From assembly GCF_015706575.1 (NCBI RefSeq), contig NW_024037063.1:21018927-21082926 (forward strand): a stretch of 64,000 nt of DNA, written 5' to 3'. This DNA is from Patiria miniata (taxonomy: Eukaryota; Echinodermata; Asteroidea; Valvatida; Asterinidae). Below, piece by piece: positions 1 through 18,358 of this stretch. The position numbers and the translations under genes were made by a program. The notes beneath the pieces are model-generated. The model was not told the DNA's origin and made no database searches. It saw only the letters and a list, made by a program, of their open reading frames with translations. How positions within the stretch are numbered: position 1 is the first letter of the stretch; each line of letters opens with the position of its first letter.

Positions 1-280
1 ATGAACATGGAACCAATAGCTAGCAAAACAAAATTTAGACTTAAAAAATGGTAAATTTGGAGCAGTCATTGAAAAATAATTAGGTTTCCAGCGTTGGAAA
101 TGTATACAATATACCATTTTCTTCAAAATGGCTTCACACCAGGTGCCATAATTTTACAGGATGCTTTAGCATGTCATTTACCAACATCCTAGTAAGGTAT
201 TTCGAAACAACTTGGTAGTTTTATTTTTCGATGTTTGCAAATGTTGTATTTTCCCTTTAACAGTTATGACCATTCAGTAG
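1..280. other. Unannotated left edge
   Basis: AT-rich sequence with no coding exon or recognisable element. It lies just before the first clear satellite unit and may hold a decayed unit. Confidence 0.4.
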
Positions 281-1928
281 GCGAAATTTCAGTCCAGTTC
301 GACAGTTATTTATTTAATAAGTTATTAAAGCAACGTGTGCAGTGTTTCTGAGTGTTAAGTAGTCTGGATTATTTTCTCTAGACTTGCATTTCATTCAGGC
401 ACTTTTTTCTCCGTGATGACAATGAACTTTAGGTGACAACAATGATTTGTCTAAATATCTTATAGGCTTGTGTTACTGAAATTTCAATCCAGTACAACGG
501 GTATTTAATAATTGTTCAAGCAACGTGTGTGTTGTTTCTGGGGATTCAGTGTTCAGGAAGATTTTCTGTGGATTGGGACTTCATTTTTGACAGGTTTTTT
601 TTCCGTGATGGCAAAAATTGATATACGGTGACGACAACAATTGTTTGTCATAACACTTTTTTTAGGTTTTTGTTTAACAACTCATGGGCAATAACTATAA
701 TAGCGAAATTTCAATCAGTACGAAGGTATTTGTCCCTCAAGCAACGGGTGTTGCTTGTGCGTGTTCAGTAGTCAGGAAGATTTTCTGTGGACTGGGACTT
801 CATTTATTCATTTGACAAAATTAACTGTCGACTAACATTTGTTTGTCTGAATTGATATTGGCTTGTTTTACAAGTCAATGGCGAAATTATAATCCAGCAC
901 GGCAGGTATTTAAATAGGTTGTTGTTAATAGGTTGTCAGTGTGTGCTGTTTCTGGAAGATTTTCTGTAGACTGGGACTTCATTATAGGCAGGTTTTCTCC
1001 TCGATGGTAAAAATTAATATACGATGACAACACTATTTTGTTGTTGTAGCATGACCAATCACCAGGCGAAATTTCAATCCGATATGACAGGTATTTCATA
1101 AGTTATTGTTTAAGCAACGTGTGTGTGCGTGTTTTCCTGCGTGTTCAATAACCCGGAAGTTTTTTTCTGTATACTTGGATTTTATTTAGGCAGGGTTTCC
1201 TTCGTGATGACAACAATTAATTTTCGGTGACGACCTTTCTTTGTCTTAGTACTTTGAGGCTTTGTTCTATTGTCATGACCAATAACTAATAGGCGATATT
1301 TCAATCCAGTACAACATAAGTATCTAATAAGTTCTTATTCAAGAAAGGTGTGTACAGTTTCTGAGTTTTCTGTAGGCTGGGACTTCATTTAGGCAGGTTT
1401 TTTCTGTGATGACAATCATTAATTTTAGGTGACGACAACAACAATTGTTTATTTTAATAAGTTAGGCCTATAGTCTGGTGTTACTCATGACCAAGCACTG
1501 GTCGAAGTTTCAATTCAGTACGACAGGTTTTTAATAAATTATTGTTCAAGCAATATTTGTGTTCAATTGTCAGGAAGATTTTCTGTAGACTGTGAGACTT
1601 CATTATGTCAGGTTTTATTCCGTGGTGACCAAAATTAATTTTTCGGTGACAGTATTTGTTTGTCTTCATACGTTAAAAGATTATTTTTTTTACAGTCATG
1701 ACATATCAGTAGACAAAATTTCAATCCGGTACGACAGGTATTATTACATGTACTAAGTTACTCTTCATTCAAGATGTGTGTTGTGTCTGAGTTTTAAACT
1801 GTCAGGAAGATTTTCTGTTGACTGGGTTTGAATGTTGGCAGGTTTTTCTCCGTGATGACACAAATTAATTTTCGGTGACTACACCATGCTTGTCGTAATG
1901 TTTTATGCTTGTTTTTGAGTCATAATGG
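281..1928. repeat. Tandem satellite, 8 diverged units of about 206 bp
   Basis: A recurring unit begins with a motif like GCGAAATTTCAATCCAG near 281, 478, 703, 881, 1066, 1293, 1502 and 1713, giving spacings of 178 to 227 bp. Each unit then carries GTTCAAGCAACGTGTGTG, GGAAGATTTTCTGTAGACTG and TCCGTGATGACAAC in the same order. Units differ by many substitutions and indels, so the array is old. Short minus-strand ORFs inside it are chance products of the repeat. The array lies downstream of gene 1 and no related unit was seen elsewhere in the window. Confidence 0.88.
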
Positions 1929-2440
1929 CAACCCAGATTCTCTATTCGGCTGCTGTATGTCTACACGCAGTAGGTATCCGAATCGAGTATTTAAGGGCTA
2001 CGACTTGTGGTCCAAGTGTCACAGTATAATTGTACTAGGGTCGTTCCCCTTTCTTTTCCCTAAACTAATGTGATCGATCTATCTACTGTGGATTTGATTT
2101 GCCTCTCTTGTGATGCAAAGTTAAGTCCAAACGAACGGACGTTTGTAATTTACAGCTCTCAACCATGCCTTGGTAGGCGTCTTGATTAAAGCTATACCCT
2201 TTCTAACTTATAACATATTTTTTTTTAGCGGTGTGCCTATAAAAGGCTCTCTGCTTCAAAGAAGCAAATGTTTTAGACTTAAAATTGATGCCTCGATTTA
2301 AGCAATCACTCTTGATGCGTATATGTACTTACGTCAGTGTAAACTGGTAGAAAAATGAGAATGTCATTGTGAAAATACGCTATTAAAGCATACATTTACA
2401 TTTTCAACGCTCAAACAAGTTTCATTCGTTAGACGTTTCT
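1929..2440. other. Gene 1 downstream flank (array spacer block)
   Basis: This stretch resembles the block next to the last exon of every gene in the array (for example 31,950-32,470 and 59,270-59,790): the order GCTGCTGT, GGGCTACGACTTG, CACAGTATAATTGTAC, TTGTGATGCA and CCAAACGAACGGAC is kept. It probably includes the 3' untranslated region. No convincing AATAAA signal was seen on the minus strand. Confidence 0.5.
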
Positions 2441-5400
2441 CTACTGTTCTGGACATGTTTCCTCGGTGCATGTGCCTTCTCCGGCTTCGCCATCTTTGAC
2501 CTCTCTCACGTCTTTGGCTTGACACTCTTTCGCTTCTTCTGTAAAATAATCGACACCAAAACGCCATTTGAAAAAGGGTATAGATCTTTCTAATTCTTCC
2601 ATGATGCTGCAAATTGTTGCTGCAAATTTTGTCGCTATTCGTCCTCAAACATCTTCAAAATATCTTCATGCAATTTCTGAAGTTTGTGTTCTTGTAGTCT
2701 TTGCATTTTTTCCCTTTAAGCGATCTGTGATTGAATTGTCTCTATTTAAGCTATTGCTATCGTTGTTGGGAAATCAACAGCCAATGAGCGTCAACCACTA
2801 AGATGGTAGATCCTCCCACTCACCCAGGAACGGTACACACTGAGAGCGCTGTTGAACCCTAAGTGATTCTTAAATTTAATCTCTATAAAGCCACAGTTTG
2901 ATTTTTTTTCGTTGGTGCACCATTGCAAACTCACCGGCAACCTGGATGAGTTTTGGTATGAACTCATTCCACATGAGGCACTCCTTAGCCTTGATGCCAC
3001 GCCCATTACTCATGGAGACTGACAGGTCTTTGTAGGCGAGTTCCTCCAGGGTGAACAACGGCCATTCTGGCAGCTTCTCCTCCTCCCTCTGCTCAGCATC
3101 CAGGGAGGACAAGTTGGGATTACTGAAGAGTGGAATAGAAGCGAGGAAGAAACATTGTCTAATGCAAATGTTCACGTTAGTGCCCCTATTTATTTTTATA
3201 AGCTTCGAATGTTTTTAAATTATGAATATTATGGAAATGTACGTAATGTTTTCCCCCTTCTTAAAATTGCGTAGTGATCCAGCATCTCGGTTTGTTGCTG
3301 CTGTTATTTTGGGTTTGTTACTATTCCTAATTAATTGGCAACGTAATTATTGTAGAATTATAAACCAAGTTAAACTTTTTTTACAGTTTGATCTATCTAT
3401 ATGTCAATTACCATTTGAAAATTCACTCACCCAGTCTTGGCTAGATTAGCCCAGTATTTGATAGTCTGGATCGACATACGGGCTTCATCTTCAGTGAACG
3501 TCCAGTTGACAGACGGGATGAGGGGCTGACCCATGACGAAGATGAGATCGTCACCGTGAATTGACTTGGTCCACTTCTTACCCAGCAATGTGGTGGTGGC
3601 GATGTGAGTCATGAAATAGCGGTATACCTGACGACCAGCCTTGGTGAAGGCTCTGGCCGTTTTGTCTCCGGAACAGACGAACATGACGTCACCGAGAACT
3701 TGTGAGAGGCTGTCTAGATAGTCACAGTCTGGTAAACCATAACAGGAGGCGTTACCGTACATCATCTTGACAGCCTCTATCACAATCGGCTCAGAGCTCA
3801 GCATCGAACCTAAATTGAATTTAACAACAGCATCGAATGTATCGCTGTCGACGAACGGTGCTTCGTCTGTGCTGTTTGGAAAAACAGGAAGGAGATTGAG
3901 CATCCCCTCGTCAGCAAGAGCCCCGACGATTGCTACCGCGTCGTTGATGGCGCCCTGCTCGTAGAGGTCATTGGGGTCAGCAGGGATGACCTTGCCATCG
4001 ACAACTGGTGCGAAGGGTATCAGGCCTCCACCCAACTCCGCCAGTAGCTGCGCAAAGATTGGATAAAGTGCAAGACTTATGCTTTCCCTTTGTGACACTG
4101 AACTTACATAAAATAGCTGACAAATCTTTCAGCATGCAAGATATTGACCAACTGAAGCATGGATCAATACTCCATCCATATAAATCTTAGTTAATTAGGC
4201 TTAGGGCCTACACTCATAATCAACTTGCAATTTTGTAATGTAGTGCAAGACTGGGGGCCACCCTCCGGGCACTGAACGTACATATTAGCTAACAAAACTC
4301 TAAGTAAGATATTGATTACCTACTAAGAAAGCATGGAGTTATATTAAATTTATAGTTCATAGTTATTCATTCTTTATAAACGGACAATTTTGCCAGACCT
4401 ACCTTTTCATATTGGTTTTCGACAATTGTGTCAAAGCCCTCAATTTGCTGTAGACATTCCAGTAACTCTTCCGACGTCTGTTGTTCACAGCCGACCAGCT
4501 TTCCAAGACCAAACGCCGCTCTGCGTGCCGCAACGTCTGGCGTAGTTGCCCAAGGAGCAGCAGCATCGCCACTCTACGAGATAATATACACACAAGGAAG
4601 TGATGAGGTTTGTCTATGTTAAGTCATCATGTAAGCTAGCATAAAACGTGAATGATACCATGTCAACATATCAAGGGAACGAAGCACAACAGAGGATTTG
4701 GGGAATGTGACTACGAAACATATTTTGATACGTGGGGGCACTTTTTAAGATGGACGGAACTTTGAGATCATGACACCAAGTGGCGCTGTTCATGTAACCT
4801 TTATCTCCCACCCTCTCTTGCGAATCCCTGGCCAGAAGGGAGGGGTCGGGGCGTTCCTTTCTACATTCACGCCTCCCTTGATCCTGTATACATTTTAAGT
4901 TGTACCTCCAAGATGGCGCCACGGAAGAGTCCTGCACTGCCCGGTGACACCATGTGCAAGCCCACGCTGCCCGCTCCTGCACTTTCACCAAAGATGGCAA
5001 CTCGCTCAGGATCACCGCCGAAAGCTGACAATAAACAAGAGAAAACATTCCAATCTAAACATCTACATGTTCTAACTCCTCCCGCTTTAATAAACAACTT
5101 CCTTTTGATAGCTCCTTTACAGCATCTTGAGGTACAAGCTTTTGTTGAACAGGAATGAATAAAAAAAATAGGCCTATTGTAAAAGCCGGTACCTTTGATG
5201 TTGTCTCTGACCCATTCCAGGGCAAGGCGCTGATCCAACAGTCCCATGTTACCTGGGACGACGTCATCATCTGCAGTGAAAAGTGGCATGAAAGAAAATT
5301 CGTCGGTATTAAAGCGTATGCACATTGGTTGTGTACAACACTTGGCACCCAACTTGTTTGAATACAGCATCCTAGAAATGAGCTATCTTCCTACTTACAC

Positions 5401-7139
5401 GAGGCGTAAGCCTATAACAGGGCTTACTTTATGGCTTGATAGCTTCCCCTGGCGTGATTCCTGGCTACATGACATCTGCATGTATTAGGTTGTATGGCTT
5501 CTGACTAGCGCCCTTGAACAAAGTCACTGACAAACTGAGGAGACGTCAACATATAGGGCTGGAAAGCTCAGTTGGTAGAGCACTGGAACTGTCTTCGTGG
5601 AGGTCACAGGTTCAAACCAGGACAAAAATTACAGCTGCCAAATTATCTTTTGAGTAGAAAAAAATCAGATTCGATTTAAAACCTGTACTTTTCTTTTCCC
5701 GAATATTTCGGACTTACTGGTCGAAAGGAATCCAAAAGGGCCGAGTCGATAATTCATTGTGACGACAATGACGTCACCCACAGAAGCAATTGGGGTTGGA
5801 TACATTTCCGCCATAATTCCAGCTCCGATCATGTAAGCTCCTCCATGGATGAAAACAAGAACGGCTGCATTTGAAGGCTGCGAAAAATAATGATAGAAAA
5901 GCTCTTATATCAACCTTAGTCTGTGTATACCATGTCACATTATTTTGTTCACATAGTTTGGTTTTGTGGTCCAGCAAACTGTTCTTCTGCACTGCTGGTG
6001 TATACATGTACAATTGAACATACATGTACATATTAAAGTTAATTCAAATGTAATTTTTGAATGACGTAAACTTACGTCACAATTAAGCCTTGAATTGACG
6101 TCTGTGTGACGCCATACCAAAACTTGCAGTCATAACAGCGTGTTACAATTGATAATGTAGTAACCAACTGATAATGTATCACCAACCGATACTGTCACAA
6201 AAAAATTAACCGATGATGTATCTCCAATCAATAATGTCACACAAAATTGACCGACAGTGTAGTAAAATGTACTACACTATCAATCAATTGTTGTTGCGTT
6301 ATCGGTCCTAACCGATGATGTAACAATAATTGACTGATAGTGTAGTAACATTTACTAGACTATCCGTCATTACTTGTTACGTTATCGGTTAGTGATACGA
6401 TATCGGTAAATTTTGTGACATTATCGGTTGGTGATACGTTATCAGTTGTTTACTACATTATCAATTGTAACACGCTGTTATGACTGCAAGTTTTGGTATG
6501 GCGTCACACAGACGTCAATTCAAGGTTTAATTGTGACGTAAGTTTACGTCATTCAAAAATTACATTTGAATTAACTTTAATATGTACATGTATGTTCAAT
6601 TGTACTAATGGAAAGGCAATCACTAGTGCGCCCCACAAGTAAGTCGGGGCATGGTCGGGGATTGTCACTTAAATTTTGCCCGAGGGGTGGGGATCACGGT
6701 GGGGCAGCCCGGGAGGGGAGGGGTGGGGGAAACAATAATAGGCGCATTTAGTTTTACATGTACTTACCAGAGGTTGGGGGACGATTACATCTACGCATAG
6801 ACAATCCTCATCGAAGGGCCCAGCCACCGTGAAGTTGCCCATCGGAAAGACAGGCTGTGGGCAGCGATTGCCGAGCTTGGTAGCTTGTAACTCCCCGCTC
6901 CATGACTTGGCTACGGGAGGTTTGAAGCGTAGCGGACCCACGGGAGCTTCAGCGTACGGTATACCGAGGTAGGCGTCCACGCTACGGCCAAGCTCGGGGT
7001 CCGTGGGGCTGAACTCGAGCCTCGTACCGATGATGCGACCCTGGCTCGTCGTAACTACAGGAGGGTCATCGCTGGCTGCCAACGCCGTCGCCAAAACCAG
7101 ACACAAAACGCCGACAGATTTTAGATCCATTATTTTCAT
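2441..7139 (-). CDS. Gene 1: secreted carboxylesterase/cholinesterase-like enzyme, 8 exons
   Basis: Coding exons in transcript order: 6768-7139, 5718-5877, 5193-5270, 4906-5024, 4403-4573, 3431-4047, 2935-3122, 2441-2538; they sum to 1,803 bp (600 aa, TAG stop). All introns are GT..AG. The start follows the conserved signal peptide (hydrophobic core 9-22). Seen: oxyanion motif HGGAY (135-139), nucleophile GESAG (Ser218), DEG (Glu347), IHG (His464). Cysteines 93/113, 272/283 and 425/554 fit the three cholinesterase disulfides; 272/283 keeps the 11-residue spacing of Torpedo C254-C265. The 93-113 loop has no Trp, so the choline site is missing. N-glycosylation sequons include NFT, NST, NAS and NWT. 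There is no ER-retention tail, so secretion is inferred. It should hydrolyse carboxyl esters; the substrate is unknown. Intron 5 carries a tract matching gene 4. Confidence 0.95.
5557..5624 (+). repeat. tRNA-like (Pol III) SINE remnant, gene 1 intron 2
   Basis: Box A-like AGCTCAGTTGGTAGAGCA and box B-like GGTTCAAACC are spaced as in a tRNA, with GGCTGGA at the 5' end. Related copies sit at the same place in gene 2, the relic and genes 4, 6 and 7, so the insertion predates the array's expansion. The 3' part here is degraded (CCAGGAC replaces the acceptor match). Confidence 0.7.
6008..6605. repeat. Large imperfect palindrome in gene 1 intron 1
   Basis: The left arm from GTACAATTGAACATACATG (6008) is mirrored by the right arm ending CATGTATGTTCAATTGTAC (6605). 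The outer arms are about 220 bp each and nearly identical; the centre (about 6240-6380) has looser inverted copies of the ACCGATAATGT type. Part of the arm (about 6030-6082) resembles native intron 1 sequence of gene 3 (28,130-28,185), so this may be an inverted duplication of intron sequence and not a transposon. No target-site duplication is clear. Confidence 0.85.
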
Positions 7140-8293
7140 TTGGTTCCCAGTGTTCTAGTGCAACTTTTCTGAAGCCAACTACGTATACTGTTTGCAGGCT
7201 TGGACTGATTGTAATTACAAAAGTCTAATGCCTTGTGCGTGCACACCACAATGGCTGTGCCATGAGCAAATATAGAATTTGAATTGTTCGCTTATCATGA
7301 TTGTACAAACAAGCCGATTCATGTTTTGCACCGTGAGCTTTGGTCTTGTTGATAGTAAATGCATTAGATAACAACCCGTCTTTTTCTATTGTATTTTTTT
7401 TTTGGGGGGGGAGGGGTTGGGGTTGGGTGGAGGAGGTTTGATGCTATTACATTCAAGAATGGAACGCCGAAGCTATGAGACGCCTCGGTCATGTGGGTAA
7501 AGTGGCTTTTTCCAATGGTAGCGCTGTCAAATCGGACGGTCAATGGTACTATCGGACAATAGGTGGCGCTTTTCAAGGCGGCAATGTTACCGACCACCAG
7601 CGTTCGCGGGACGTTCCTCAAAAAGGGCATTTGTTAAAAAAGGGCAATCGTTAATGTATTTATATTTATATTTATTTTATTTTTTTTTTTTTGGGGGGGG
7701 AAGGGTTGGCTGTTACGCTACTGTGAGTTGAGGGTGTTCTGTACGTGTGTGGTTTCCTGCTCGACTTAAGTCGCCTATGGTAAGCAGTTGGCGGTACTTC
7801 CTTGTCGACGAAAGTCGCCTATGGTCAGGAAAGAGTGTTAATTAACGCAAGAATGGAATGTCGTTCTCAATATTATTTTGTTATTCTAGGGAAAACAAGC
7901 CTGGAAACTATGTTACAATGGGTTGAACAGTTCCCAAATGAAAAAAGTAAATGACAGGCTGAATATAAGTGGCATATTATGTAAACACACCATGAAAAAT
8001 GTGTCAATTTATTTTAGATCAGCTGGCTTCTACAGTTTACATCCCTAGGCGTTTGCAACATAACAATTTAAAAAACTTACTAAAAGTAGAAATGCACTGT
8101 CTTTTACTACTGCAATAGCATTCGAACCTAACGCTGCCAATTATTAGCTGTAAGAGCCAATACAGGAACACGTCAGCTAGTTTCGTATTTCTGGCGACCA
8201 ATTTGTAAGGTGGCCAAGTTGGGCTCTTTGTATGCCAGCGCATTTTCATGAGCCGTCTACCGTGTTGTGATATAATTCCATGTAGACTAATAA
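7140..8293. other. Gene 1 upstream region and spacer
   Basis: The proximal 120 bp holds the conserved upstream block (separate entry). Further out are two poly-T/poly-G tracts (about 7391-7415 and 7676-7707) and spacer sequence related to other spacers (GAGACGCC, AAAGTCGCC, AAACAAGCCTGGAAA). No coding exon was found. Confidence 0.5.
7233..7268 (-). promoter_or_regulatory. Conserved upstream block, gene 1
   Basis: The plus strand reads TTGTGCGTGCAC then CACAATGGCTG, about 95 bp upstream of the start codon. The same block occurs 94-116 bp upstream of genes 1-6. The GCGTG core resembles bHLH-PAS (AhR/HIF-type) half-sites, but function is inferred only from position and conservation. Confidence 0.4.
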
Positions 8294-8458
8294 GGGAATA
8301 AATGTGTGCTCCGGAGGTTTTTATCACTCTGTTTAATACCACTTAGAGTCTGGGTGCTGATAATTACCCGAGCCGGAGGCGAGGGTAATTATCAGCACCC
8401 AGACTCTAAGTGGTATTAAACAGAGTGATAAATACCGACGGAGTACATATTTATTCCC
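8294..8458. repeat. Foldback hairpin element
   Basis: Two arms of about 76 bp (8294-8369 and 8383-8458) are inverted copies around a 13-base loop. It begins GGGAATAAAT and ends ATTTATTCCC. Together with the adjoining element (8459-8920) it is absent from the matching spacer position at 22,755, where AAT runs straight into GTGCAAC. Confidence 0.85.
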
Positions 8459-8920
8459 ATTCATAAATACCTTTTCGGTAAAAAAAAATCATATAATTCG
8501 TTCAAAACATCCCGATTTTGTTCAACAAATTCACTTTATGCTTTTTGAAACATCCCTCCTGCAAAATAATGGAGTGTTCAGCTGGCGAGTAAGATGAAAA
8601 CAACCCTTTTATGGAGATTGACGCGCGCGTATCATGTTCTACGCGATGTCGCGCAGAACGCACCTGGCGCGTTGCGTTTTGAATTTAGAACTATAAAATT
8701 CTAACTACCTGGTAGTGTTGCGCATGCCTACGTGAGGATTGTGAACGTTCAACCAATGAAACGATAAGAGGCACTGGATTTTTAGGAGTCCATATTTTAT
8801 TGTGACACTGGAAAAGTGTTTAAGACCAGCTAGCCATGTCTTTATCATCCGTTTAATACCGGCCACGTGACGGGCTCTCGACCAATAGGAATGGCTAAAC
8901 TGTCCGAGGTATTTATGAAT
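8459..8920. mobile_element. Non-autonomous TIR element beside the foldback
   Basis: The ends are a perfect inverted pair, ATTCATAAATACC (8459-8471) and GGTATTTATGAAT (8908-8920). No transposase ORF. The pair 8292-8920 looks like one composite insertion flanked by AAT (8289-8291 and 8918-8920), judged against the empty paralogous spacer. Family not assigned. Confidence 0.65.
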
Positions 8921-9810
8921 GTGCAATATAAGTCACTGTGCATACACAAAAAAAACCGTCTTCAAAGCCGTTCAACTATGTATTTCGAAACTTGGCGTAG
9001 CTGCGGACCATTTTAAATAATTTAAACATCTTGGACGAGGATAAAAACACTCTTTACGGTTGTTTGTTTATGAATTAGTCCGTTCGCGAAACAGTCGTTG
9101 GATCACCTCAGCCCGCCATTTTGAAAATTATTTTGTCCTGCTTTCTTCGGAATCGTTCGACAACTCTAAAAGTTATGTTACGAGTAAAATAGAAATTCAT
9201 TTACTCCAAAAAGTGTCTTGTATCAACCTTAATAAGTTGCAATATCAGGCTCAACGACAGTCCCGATTTGCTGGTAACGTATGTCATTTTCTGTCGCTAC
9301 GCCACAACTTACGCCACCTAAAATGATTGCGCAAGTTACGCCATAATGTGATGCGCAAGTCGCGGACTCAAGCACTATCTGACTTTCGTGAAATGTGTCA
9401 TAAGTAAAATGTTGCGAAGCGTGAAATGTTGTGCAACTTACGTCATAAATTTTGGTGCAAGCAGAGTTGCGCCATTGCGTAAGGTTTCGTGAAATCGGCT
9501 GCGGGACTTTTAGTAATAGAGAAGGATTAAATAATTCGTTAAACTTTGTCTGTGCATATTTGGGCGCAGTGGTCACCAAATATGCAGAGAACACTTCACG
9601 GAAAAGTGGAAAGTCATATTGTTTTTAATTTTATTTTAGGAAAACAAGCCTGGTCCTGAATAAAAAGAAATTAATAACTTACAAGCTTAATATGTGTATG
9701 TAATACACACCATGACAAATACATCAATTTATTTCAGATCTGCTGGCTTGCACTGTTTATATCCACTATAGGCCTAATAGAACATTACAAAAAAGGAAAT
9801 TTTACACTAA
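8921..9810. other. Spacer with a probable TIR-element remnant
   Basis: After gene-family spacer sequence, 9,245-9,510 is rich in ACTTACGCCA-type repeats and ends in GTTTCGTGAAATCGGC, like the terminus of the TIR element at 20,420-20,977. A matching opposite end was not found. From about 9,600 the sequence returns to the common spacer block. Confidence 0.4.
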
Positions 9811-10167
9811 GGCCAAAAAGGTCTCCGGTTTCTGGTATGGAGCTTGCCCCAAAAGTGGTGCGGCGACGCTTTTTTTTTTTTTACCGGGTTTTTTTCTTCA
9901 AATGTCGGATGATGAATGCAAATGGTGCCCGACTAAATTTAGCGCAAATATATGGGAGTCCAGAGAGGCTACAAAAAGCTGATACTCGATCGTAACCCCA
10001 TCTAAAAACACGTTAAAATTGTGCAGCAGCATGATTCCAGTCAAAACAGTGAGTTTGGCGGTTTTAAGACATCATCTTACATTAATTTTTTTTTTTCATT
10101 TTGCCGACGCGCATGGCTACTGCGACGCGCGCGCATACCAGAAACCGGAGACTTTTTTGTTTGGGCC
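9811..10167. mobile_element. Harbinger-like MITE, copy 1
   Basis: About 357 bp with inverted ends GGCCAAAAAGGTCTCCGG and CCGGAGACTTTTTTGTTTGGGCC and no coding capacity. It lies after TAA, with CAA on the other side (a probable mutated TAA). Four relatives occur in the window; two intact ones have perfect TTA duplications. The 3-bp TWA target and GGCC ends fit PIF/Harbinger-derived (Tourist-like) MITEs. Confidence 0.82.
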
Positions 10168-10802
10168 CAAAAGTAGTAATGCCCTTTCCTACCACTACAA
10201 CAGCCATTGAAACTAGCACTGCATTTATTAACCATAAGCACCTAAAAAAAACATAAATTAGCTAGATGCATAACTGGCGACCAATTTGTACGGGGGGGGG
10301 GGATTAACAAACTCATTTGTAACATATTAGTTTAATACGCGGTTCCGTGGCCACTGTGCAGATACATACATAAAATAGCCGTCGTAAAAGCCGTTCAATG
10401 AGTATTTACATGTAAATCGAAACGTTGCGCAGCGGCGCCCAACATATTTGTTGCATTCGTTGTATATGTCGTATATTACGTAAGGAACTGTCTCATGAAT
10501 TCGTAAACAGGTCTGTATTAGGGTGGTGTCTTAATTAGAATATTTTACGGCTACAGCTTGGGGTCAAAATTCCACATTGCAATTATACACTGGCCTTAAT
10601 TCCCTCCTTGCCCCAAACTAGTGTAATTTCAACTTGGGATTTGAATTGATGCCTCATTCTTAGCAATCACTCTTAATGCGTAACGTGCTCACTACTGAAA
10701 GTTTCCTTTAAAAACTGATAAAAGAGTTGTCATTGTTGAAAACCTGCTAAGCAGTAATTCAAATTTCCATATTCCAATAAGTTTGGTGTGTCGAACTGTA
10801 CT
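10168..10802. other. Gene 2 downstream flank
   Basis: Decayed copy of the array spacer block, with a poly-G run (about 10290-10300). From 10,510 it matches the flank next to other last exons. No coding exon. Confidence 0.5.
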
Positions 10803-17709
<6,907 letters not shown>

Positions 17710-18358
17710 CTTTTCCTATGGTTCACAGTGATCTAGTGCTGTAATGATCAGGTCACTGTAGCTGTGTGGGCAGCCTTTGGGTTCATGGTCTATTTTTTTG
17801 TATCACAACTCGATTTCATTGTGCGTGCACATCTCAATGGCTGCGCACAGTGCACATCTGATTAGCAAATGAGATTTCCTTGTTCCCCTTACTCACGGTG
17901 CAGTGGCGTAGCAAGGTCATTTGTATTGGGGTAAACGTGAAGCTGAAAAGGTGGACAGGTTTTTTTCACAGGTCACCTGGCCTCCGTAAAATCCAAAAGT
18001 GTGTTGGGGGTGCATGGTGGGTGGGTGGGGGACACCATATTCATATTGGGGCGCTGTTAAAATCCTTGGACAAAACTTTAAAACGTTGGTTGTGTTTAAA
18101 ATTTCGTAACTTGCAAACTATATGAGTGATTTGAATGATTCTTGTACTAAAAAAGCGTATGAATTGGGCTTTCATATCCTAGCTGTTGGCAGAACTTAAT
18201 TCACAAAAACAATTATGGTCCCGACATTTGGGTTTCGATTTTTTTTATTCACTCTGTACTACCCCCCTCTGACGAAGCCCCGCCTGGAGGGTGGGGAATC
18301 CCGGGACATACCGTTCTTTCGTTTTACCGTTTTGAATTTCCTCAAAAACAAGAACAGT
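17710..18358. other. Gene 2 upstream region with possible TE ends
   Basis: The first 160 bp is the promoter-proximal flank shared with other genes. From 17,900 a CAGTGGCGTAGCAAGG motif, typical of the tips of several invertebrate DNA transposons, begins an unmatched stretch running to about 18,300. No partner terminus could be confirmed. Confidence 0.35.
17819..17870 (-). promoter_or_regulatory. Conserved upstream block, gene 2
   Basis: Plus-strand GTGCGTGCAC, CAATGGCTGC and CAGTGCACATCTGATTAGCA, 110 bp from the start codon; shared with genes 3-6. Inferred promoter-proximal element. Confidence 0.4.

Noticed and set aside
4913-5158. Recurrent plus-strand ORF opposite exon 4 ([12 protein letters not shown] type)
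   Set aside because: It is the antisense shadow of the conserved GESAG exon and appears in every paralogue for that reason.
17900-18300. Complete DNA transposon starting with CAGTGGCGTAGCAAGG
   Set aside because: The left tip looks typical, but no matching right terminus could be found; kept only as a note in the spacer entry.
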